A stretch of DNA of 55,614 bases from Asparagopsis taxiformis (lineage: Eukaryota > Rhodophyta > Florideophyceae > Bonnemaisoniales > Bonnemaisoniaceae): positions 1 to 55,614 of the forward strand of contig JALQPE010000658.1 of assembly GCA_030407315.1 (NCBI GenBank), in the 5' to 3' direction. The notes under the pieces are model-generated. The model searched no databases. It was not told where the DNA came from and saw only the letters and a list, made by a program, of their open reading frames with translations. Of this stretch, positions 49,294 to 55,614 are shown piece by piece. How positions within the stretch are numbered: the stretch's first letter is position 1; every line of letters starts with the position of its first letter. A program made the translations under genes and the position numbers.

Positions 49294-51118
49294 CGTGCAG
49301 AACCGCCGAGCCGAGAGCGGCATACGAACCAAGGAGGGCACCTGCATGGCTCACGGAGAAAACGGGCCAGGACCACGAGGCACGCTCCGACGCGCATGCG
49401 AAAAAGCGCGCCGACCTATCATCCTCGCCGTCTACTTCGTGTGCCCGCGGCGCCCATCATTCTCGAAACCGGTTCAGTCGATAACGCGACGCCGACCGAG
49501 AACGTCAGCCGCGACGTCAGACGAAGTTTCACCGCGCCCTGCGCAATTGACGTTCTACCGCTGAATGACTTGGAGCGGTCGCCGCACGCAATGGAGCGAC
49601 GCCGCTCGCGAGCCGCTTACGCACCCGTCCGACAGGTTGCACATGATTCGTCGTTTGCGCGTTGCGTTACTACTCGCGTCAGCTATCCGCACGGAGGCAA
49701 TCCACACTGGGCTAGGCTAACTGGGAGTTGAACGCTTGCGCGAGCATACAAACGAACGTTTTTGTACTGCTGGTGCTAACACGCGTCGCGCAGAACGCCG
49801 TCGATGCGTGGGAATCGAGCCCACTCGCTTACGCCCTAGACGCCGCCCGCTAACCACCTGTGCGAGGTTCGGAAACCGCTGCGCAAGTCGCGCCAAGACC
49901 GCCAGGAGACACCACGTATCACTCCTCGCCTGCGCTTCGACCGCTCTACGTTCGCCACGCAACCACTCTTCGTTCGCCCTGCAGCTACTCGTCGCCCACG
50001 CTATGCAACCCTCAATAACCGCCTACCGCCACGCAGAGGTCGCACTATTTCACGTACTGAGAGTCGCGCCCACGTATGTCGGCGCACAACCTGGAAAATG
50101 CGTGCAAGCCCGGCACCGACTAACTCTCTGACTGACTCTAGGAGATGTGCGATGCGCTGGAACCAGCGATGGGTTTCGCGCGAAAATAGGGGAGCGGCTC
50201 CGAAATTGGGTGCGCAGTCTGGCCCGGCGGAATAGCAATTTGACCGCCCCGAAAAAATTGTCCCACGAGAAAATTGTTGGCGAAGGGGCACCTGGATTGC
50301 GCCGCCGCCACACTGACCCCCACGCCGTGACAAGCCGTCCCTCGCTGCCGTCATTTCATTGGACGAAAACACGCGCAGACTCCAGCGAGCACCTCGAACT
50401 CGGTGGAAAGACGCAGTCACTTGGACGTACGCCGGTCTCCACCGAGAATATAGTGGCATCCACGCGCGCATCTCCCCCTCAGCAAAAGCGCGGAGAATGA
50501 GGCCGAGTCTACAAAAAGAAAGAGGCGACCCATACGGGAGCCCGCGAATAAGGCCCTTTCGCCCCGCTCTAGCCATGGAACAGCGGATGCGGTAGTGAGA
50601 CACGAACGTAGGTAGCAAGCGAGGCCACGCGAAGGCGAAAAACGAAGGCGCGTAGCAACGAACCGATGACGCGACCGCGAGCGAACGCGCGATGGAATTA
50701 ACCATCGGCGACGAGAACCACGCGCGACGAACCGACGAAGCGAACGCATTACGACGATCGCGCTCCGGCGTACCGGCCGCCCCAACTCACCCCGTTCACC
50801 CCCCTCTCAAGTTCCACAACACACGCAACCCAACGCATGCTGGTAATATCGGCACGTGCTAAGGGCCGACTTCGTCCGGTTGTCCCCCGAACGGCGACGT
50901 GGACAACGGGCACATACGGCTTTGAGCCACGACACGCGCGCCCTTACCTAAGGCACACCGACGCTTGCGTGCCTCATGATCTGGCACGCCGAGTACCGGC
51001 CGGCCCCCAGCGTCACACTACAGCGCGTGTACCAAGTGGAGGAACCAAGAGGCGGGAAGGGCGACACGTAGATACCAACAAGACGAGTTTATTACAAGGA
51101 GAATATAATGCGTGTTAA
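49294..51118 (+). mobile_element. Retroelement Z 3' tail and possible old LTR
   Basis: CpG-rich non-coding tail; 49294-50455 is the inverted copy of 13817-14978. Base composition and similarity to the Y tail end near 51110, where AT-richer DNA begins, so this is probably the end of Z. A purine-rich AAAAAGAAAGAG at about 50515, at the place matching the Y purine tract before TGTGACCCC, suggests that about 50530-51118 could be a degenerate LTR unlike the 788-bp type. Confidence 0.55.
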
Positions 51119-51900
51119 CTGGATGGAGCAAGAATCAGGACCACAGGATAAGCAAAAATAGAGAATATTCCATGGAAAATGCCGTATTGTACAGTAGAAC
51201 TAGTCACCATATTTTAGCGGAACGCCCATCCCCAACGTTTGGATAAGGCCCATCGAAAAAAATGTAAAAAATCATGGGCTGAGACCAGCACGGCGATTTT
51301 GTTTTACAGTAGGCAGGAACCAAGCAGAACTATGGTGTGGCCGTGAGGTGATGGCTGAACCATGTACGGAAGGACACGTAGGGATGGAAATGAACCACGT
51401 CCATATATGAGCAGGACGGCGGGTTGACTAGAACGGGCCAAGTCACGCAGGCACGGACTGTTGGAATGGAACCAGTACTGTATATGGGTATAGTTAGATA
51501 TGGGGTGCACCGTGACTGCGATATGTGGTGGAAGGTGCAGAGCGATTCGTAGAAATAAACTATAAAATATAATGGGCACACCGTGACGGTCCGGTGTCTG
51601 AAACCAGGCGTAAGCAACACTCGCTGAATGGACGGTGACCAAAGTATGATTATTGTATTCATTGGAATAATTCCAGAGTAGGTGACTTTTTTGCTTATGG
51701 GACGTGACCAAGCTGACTTGTGGAACTGGTCAAACGATAATCTGGAAAGGGGCCATTGACTGGGCATGTACGGCCCAAGGCAAAGCGCGGTTAGTTTCCA
51801 AACTACAGTACTGTGTAAAGCCCGGATATATTCTATTATCACACCTGCTCGTGACACTGGAATTATTCTACCGTGGAGCACTGTAATGGGTACGGTTCAC
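51119..51900. other. Flanking sequence right of Z, no gene recognised
   Basis: Moderate-GC DNA. Overlapping minus-strand frames at 51304-51881 show no motif. Confidence 0.4.
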
Positions 51901-51910
51901 TTCCACTGGA

Positions 51911-52075
51911 TGTAGTGGTTGTACCGTCGGGTTGGCGTGGACCATGTTTACTGGGTAGAGTAGTTGTACCGTCGGGTGGGCGTGGTCCATGTCCACTGGG
52001 TAGAGTGGTTGTACCGTCGAGTGGGCGTGGACCATGTCCACTGCGTAGAGTGGTTGCACCGGTGGGCGCTCTGGG
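51911..52075. repeat. 45-bp tandem repeat, about 3.5 units
   Basis: GTTGTACCGTCG recurs at 51918, 51963 and 52008 and as GTTGCACCGG at 52053, a period of exactly 45 bp. Because 45 is a multiple of 3, minus-strand frames show a 15-residue repeat (DGTTTLPSGHGPRP); coding status is unknown. Confidence 0.9.
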
Positions 52076-52827
52076 TAGAAACTGAAAGGTAGAACGGGCG
52101 GCACATCGCACTTTTGCGAAGAAACTGCAGGACGGATAGGTCTGACTGAAACGATATCTAGGTAGAATGGAAATCGGCATAGGGACAATTAATTAGACTA
52201 GGTTGCAGCCAGTAGCGGGTACGCAAGATTTACGACATAGTGTAGTGGATATGGAATAGGTAAATGGGCAGCTAACGCCAAAAGTTTTAACGACATGAAG
52301 ATCATCTGTACACTGCACTACGGAACTATGAACTATGCCACCATGGCAGATACTAAACGGCAAAACACTAGCTCTACATAAAGTAACTACAAATACATAT
52401 AGGCATGAAAAGAGAGATGAGAGGAAGCCAGAAATTTCTGTTGGCACCTGGAAGGAAAAGAATAGATGAATCAATGGTTAGTGCTAGGAATGTAACTTCA
52501 TCAACGCTAGAAGCATGGTTAGAAGCGAGAGAACATACCGTTGATAGTGGAGCCAGAGCTTGAGTAAGCGGATTGTAGAGAACCCAGAAACTTCTGCTGG
52601 CACATAGATGGAAAGAAGTGGATGACACAGTGGTTAGTGCTGGAAACGGTACGCCAAAAGCTCGATTAGAAGTGAGAAAACGTAGTAATGACAGTAGCCC
52701 TGGAGAAAGACGAAACAGAATTAGGAAAGGCAAAAAAGTATGTTAGCAGAAGAACAACGAAGAACCGCAGAAAAAGAGAATGGGAGGAATGGCTAAAAGA
52801 CTAAATGAGCTGGAAAACCTTATCGTA
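52076..52827. other. Intergenic stretch, no gene recognised
   Basis: Contains two diverged copies of a segment around GGAAAGAANTGGATGA (about 52450-52500 and 52610-52660) that share AGTGGTTAGTGCTGGAAA-like sequence, an old duplication about 160 bp apart. No gene. Confidence 0.4.
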
Positions 52828-52900
52828 GGATGGAGGCGGCGGGGCACAATCACATCCGCAGGGATGTGGTTGCACTCCGCCGCCCCATCCTGCGTAGGTG
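52828..52900. repeat. Imperfect GC-rich hairpin
   Basis: GGATGGAGGCGGCGGGGCAC and AATCACATCC pair imperfectly with GGATGTGGTT and GCACTCCGCCGCCCCATCC around GCAG. About 30-bp arms with a few mismatches. Confidence 0.82.
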
Positions 52901-53060
52901 GTGTGCTCCGAGCGAAAGGTGCTGGCGATGTTGCCCGGCGTGACGCAAGGCTTAAATACTGCTGCAGAGTGAGCCCAGGGTCGCGTATTTCACTTGCGTA
53001 GTGAGAAAGCGCGCGCTTTTCGTACTGACAAATCAGAAACAGATCATCGATGATCTATGA

Positions 53061-53115
53061 ACACGTCATGGACACGTCATGGACTCGAGATGGACTCGTC
53101 ATGAACACGTAATGA
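53061..53115. repeat. 11-bp tandem repeat, five units
   Basis: ACACGTCATGG-type units at 53061, 53072, 53083, 53094 and 53105. The last unit overlaps the start of the palindrome at 53110. Confidence 0.88.
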
Positions 53116-53147
53116 AATAGAACACTAGGTAGTGTTCTATTTCATTA
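53110..53147. repeat. Near-perfect 38-bp palindrome
   Basis: TAATGAAATAGAACACTA, then GG, then its exact reverse complement. Another short perfect palindrome, GCGTGCAGCTGCACGC, follows at 53154-53169. Confidence 0.93.
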
Positions 53148-53199
53148 CAGCTGGCGTGCAGCTGCACGCGTGTGAGCGGAAACGTGTATTGCAGGCTGA

Positions 53200-53580
53200 G
53201 GAGCCAATGATGAAAATTAGAAAAAAAATTACTAGTTACTGCAGTAAAAAAGTGATCTAGGAAGATGCATTTGGTAGATCAGTTTTTACTGCAGTAAAAG
53301 GAACCTAATTTTACTTTAATTTTTTTGGGTACGTTCCGCCCTGAGGATGCTGGTTCATGCTTGAGGCAGTTCAAGGAAAGGATAAGCTCTGGAAGAAGCA
53401 TGAATGGTATAGACGAGGAACTAGAGATGGTTACATAGATAGAACATAGTGTCTAACAGGTTTTGGGACAAGGGACTTAAGTATGGCCAATGTCAAGGTG
53501 GATGTATGTGACGGAAACGCTACAATATGAGGAAGTTTGTTTACGGGAAGTAATATGGTAGAAAGCTTATGTACTAGACC
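53200..53580. other. AT-rich stretch with TTACTGCAGTAAAA motifs
   Basis: TTACTGCAGTAAAAAA (about 53234) and TTTTTACTGCAGTAAAA (about 53283) resemble, loosely, the CACTA subterminal palindromes seen elsewhere in the window. They may belong to the element whose transposase lies to the right. Confidence 0.35.
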
Positions 53581-54330
53581 CTAGAGTATCATGCAGTCCT
53601 TGGCGGATATCCATCTGCTCTTGAAAAATAGAGAAGGAACCACCATCCATAAACGAAGGACCTCCATGCGTAATTCCTCCATTCGAAGTGCCTTGCTCCA
53701 CAGAACATAATGAAGGGCTACAATTGTGGAGGAGACCAACCTTACGAACCCCTGAAGTGAGAGGGAGAAACCAGGAGCCGAAATCGGTGTTCGGAGCAAA
53801 CGTAGTGGGGGAGGACTTCTGCTTGATAACTGGAAGAACAGTAGCGTGTGGTGGAGACAGGTTTTTCCTGGTGAGATTCGTCTATGCAAACGTTTCCAGG
53901 TGAAGCAATGTTTCCATCAATAGTCAGGTCAAACACGGTGGTAACAGCCCAAAAGAAGGCGAACAGGTCTTCTGTAGAATTCTAGAAGACGGGGAAGCTG
54001 AGTAGCAAGCTTGTACTACACAGCCAGAAGCTATTTCTTGTGGCTTTGAAAAGTCCCGAGACGCAGCAGAAAGCGAAGCTGCACAGGCAGGGTGGGCAGA
54101 ACTGAGACGTGCTCCCTTGCAAGGTTTTCCACGAAGCATGACTGCATCCGAATTCTGCCCACAGGAAAAATCCTGCTGTGGTAATGAAGAGGGAACTCCT
54201 TTCCACGAGTAATATGAATATGGAGAAGAGAAGAATGGTAAAGAAGACCTATTCAAATGTTCGAGAAGGGGTTCTTGACAGAGGTCATGCAGCGTACTAG
54301 CCGGGAGGTTCTCCATGGATTTACAGTGCT
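53581..54330 (-). pseudogene. Possible decayed C-terminal extension of the right-edge transposase
   Basis: Minus-strand frames follow the transposase fragment (which stops at 54410) on the same strand, with protein-like but frame-hopping sequence (LHDLCQEPLLEHLNRSS; FDLTIDGNIASPGNVC). No specific motif; the assignment rests on position only. Confidence 0.25.
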
Positions 54331-54409
54331 CCCGTCCGAATAGAACACGAAGGAGAAACCGTTTAGAACGTGTCTCTCCACAGATTCTGGAGTAGAATTG
54401 GAGAACTTT

Positions 54410-55614
54410 TCAAAGCAAGATGGAGGCTTCCTTCCAATAGTTTCCGAGTGCCGCTAACATATCATCCAACTGTCTGTCAGCACCTCCGGAATGCTCTAGA
54501 CCTCGTTTCATTTGTTGATGTGTTGCTTCGAATGATAGCTCAGCTACCTGGCGAGCGTGTCCGAGCAGAGGAACAGTGTGTTCAAATGCCTCAATGAGAC
54601 GGTGCAAGTTTGGCTTATTGTCAAGAATCTTCCTTGCCCGGAATCCAGCAGTCTTGTTTTCCATCTCAATGTGGTCATTATCATTCGTTACTATACCTTC
54701 TGTCTGCATCTTCCGTTTCTTCGAGACCGCTGTGCTCCGCTGTCTGGTAGGAACAGTCTTGAGCAGGTCATCCACTAGAGTAGCATATTCTTTCGATAGC
54801 TGCTGCAGACGACGGAGACTGTTGTACGCAGAATTCCCTGTAGCTCTCTGTACTGCCTCAGAACCGTCGATGTTTTTTCGTGGTAGGAAGTATGTAGCTG
54901 CAGATATAGAGGACAGGAGACGAACAAGTTTCTAGAGACAGATGGCGTTGCTCTTCAGAAGCCTGGAGTGACCTTGAACCGCTACCTTCGGATGACCTTG
55001 TAGTCTGCGATTGGAATTTCAGAGAAGACCTGAAGCAGTGGTTCGGCGACGAGGAGAACTGCAAATCTGTCCGAGATTCCCATTGTATGAGTTTCACCTG
55101 CGTTGAAGTTATATATCCTGTTCTGATTTGCGAGGCCCAATACACGGAGGGCATCCACCATGAACCTGTCGCCAGCCTTCTCACACCATCATTAGGCAAG
55201 CTTGAAAAAGCATTGTCCAGAGCATCCTTTGCCCCAGTCATGGAGGAGATGGTCAATTCCAACAACGTCGAACGGTATGGGTCCAGAATAGCAGGCACGA
55301 CAGGGATTCGTAGACCATCGTTTCCGAGTGGTGATGGTCCCGGTTGGCTAGCCTTTGGACCTAGCTTCATGAAGTAGTCTTTCAATGAGATGCAATGGAG
55401 TGTCTGTGATATTTTGCACTGTTCTCAAACCCAGATACTTCAAGATGTTTGCAGAACTTTCCGATGACTGAACAGCAGCTGTTCGCTCGGATGTGCGAAA
55501 GTGTGTATCAGAGCTCGAATGTAAACGGGTGTCGTAGCCAAACTGCGAGTTCTTCCCATATTTCCCCCCTCTTACAAAGAAACACAAATGGCATGGGCAG
55601 TCTGCGTTGTCCCC
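54410..55614 (-). pseudogene. Second CACTA/Plavaka-type transposase, C-terminal half, frameshifted, runs off the right edge
   Basis: At the extreme edge the minus strand reads CPCHLCFF, matching the PCHxC block of the transposase at 1-1991. Next come DTPLH (about 55395), a frame change into SLKDYFMKLGP-like sequence (55385), a segment with EPLLQVFSEIPIADYKVIRR in another frame (about 55040-54985), and finally 54775-54410 with the best motif: NLHRLIEAFEHTVPLLGHAR then ELSFEATHQQMKRGL. The E-x3-HQ-x2-K pattern is typical of the end of the Tnp2/Plavaka catalytic region, with the catalytic acidic residue. At least two frame changes make it a pseudogene. It belongs to a third CACTA-like element, mostly off-window. 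Confidence 0.65.

Noticed and set aside
51868..52188. 15-residue repeat protein from the 45-bp tandem repeat
   Set aside because: Same reasoning: repeat-driven open frames in two minus-strand phases with no domain around them.

Overview
The window is eukaryotic nuclear DNA made almost entirely of mobile elements. Genes are intron-poor. The retroelements are CpG-rich Ty3/gypsy chromoviruses with an integrase chromodomain. DNA transposons of the CACTA/EnSpm (Plavaka-like) type surround and interrupt them, and one has captured a fragment that looks like a DUF3326 gene, a family I know from cyanobacteria and plastid-bearing eukaryotes. My best guess is a red alga of the florideophyte type; this is inference, because no host housekeeping gene is visible.

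Layout. (1) 1-13816 is the right part of a large CACTA-like element (CACTA-1). It starts off-window, carries a decayed transposase at the left, ends at 13816 with a CACTAC terminus, and has palindromic subterminal repeats (ACTGCCTGAGGCAGT type). Between transposase and terminus lie four intronless cargo genes: a 2-oxoglutarate/Fe(II) dioxygenase-like protein, a very large ParB plus DNA adenine methyltransferase protein whose frame continues through two stop codons into a SET domain, and two unrecognised proteins. (2) 13817-51118 is a nest of Ty3 elements. Y (17293-30514) is complete: near-identical LTRs, a 5-bp target duplication ATAGC, PBS, PPT, gag, a textbook -1 frameshift signal, pol, and a decayed antisense gene before the 3' LTR. 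Y sits in the RNase H gene of X (minus strand; 13817-17292, 30515-32287 and 43449-46979). X sits in the same position of the RNase H gene of Z (plus strand; 46980-51118). (3) X is split again by a complete 11.2-kb CACTA element (CACTA-2, 32288-43448; termini CACTACGGTGTT/CACTGCGGTGTT, 2-bp duplication GC). CACTA-2 also carries a decayed paralogue of the dioxygenase. (4) 51119-55614 is AT-richer repeat-bearing DNA with a second decayed transposase running off the right edge.

Main biological reading: this CACTA family appears to carry its own nucleic-acid or chromatin-modification genes (a dioxygenase in both copies, and an adenine methyltransferase with ParB and SET parts in one). This is reminiscent of the TET/JBP oxygenases linked to fungal transposons, but with a different gene set. 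Second reading: the outer retroelement arms (13817-17292 and 46980-50455) are inverted, equal in length and nearly identical, and share the same inactivating changes and the same LTR junction. That points to an inverted duplication or repeated insertion at one exact site.
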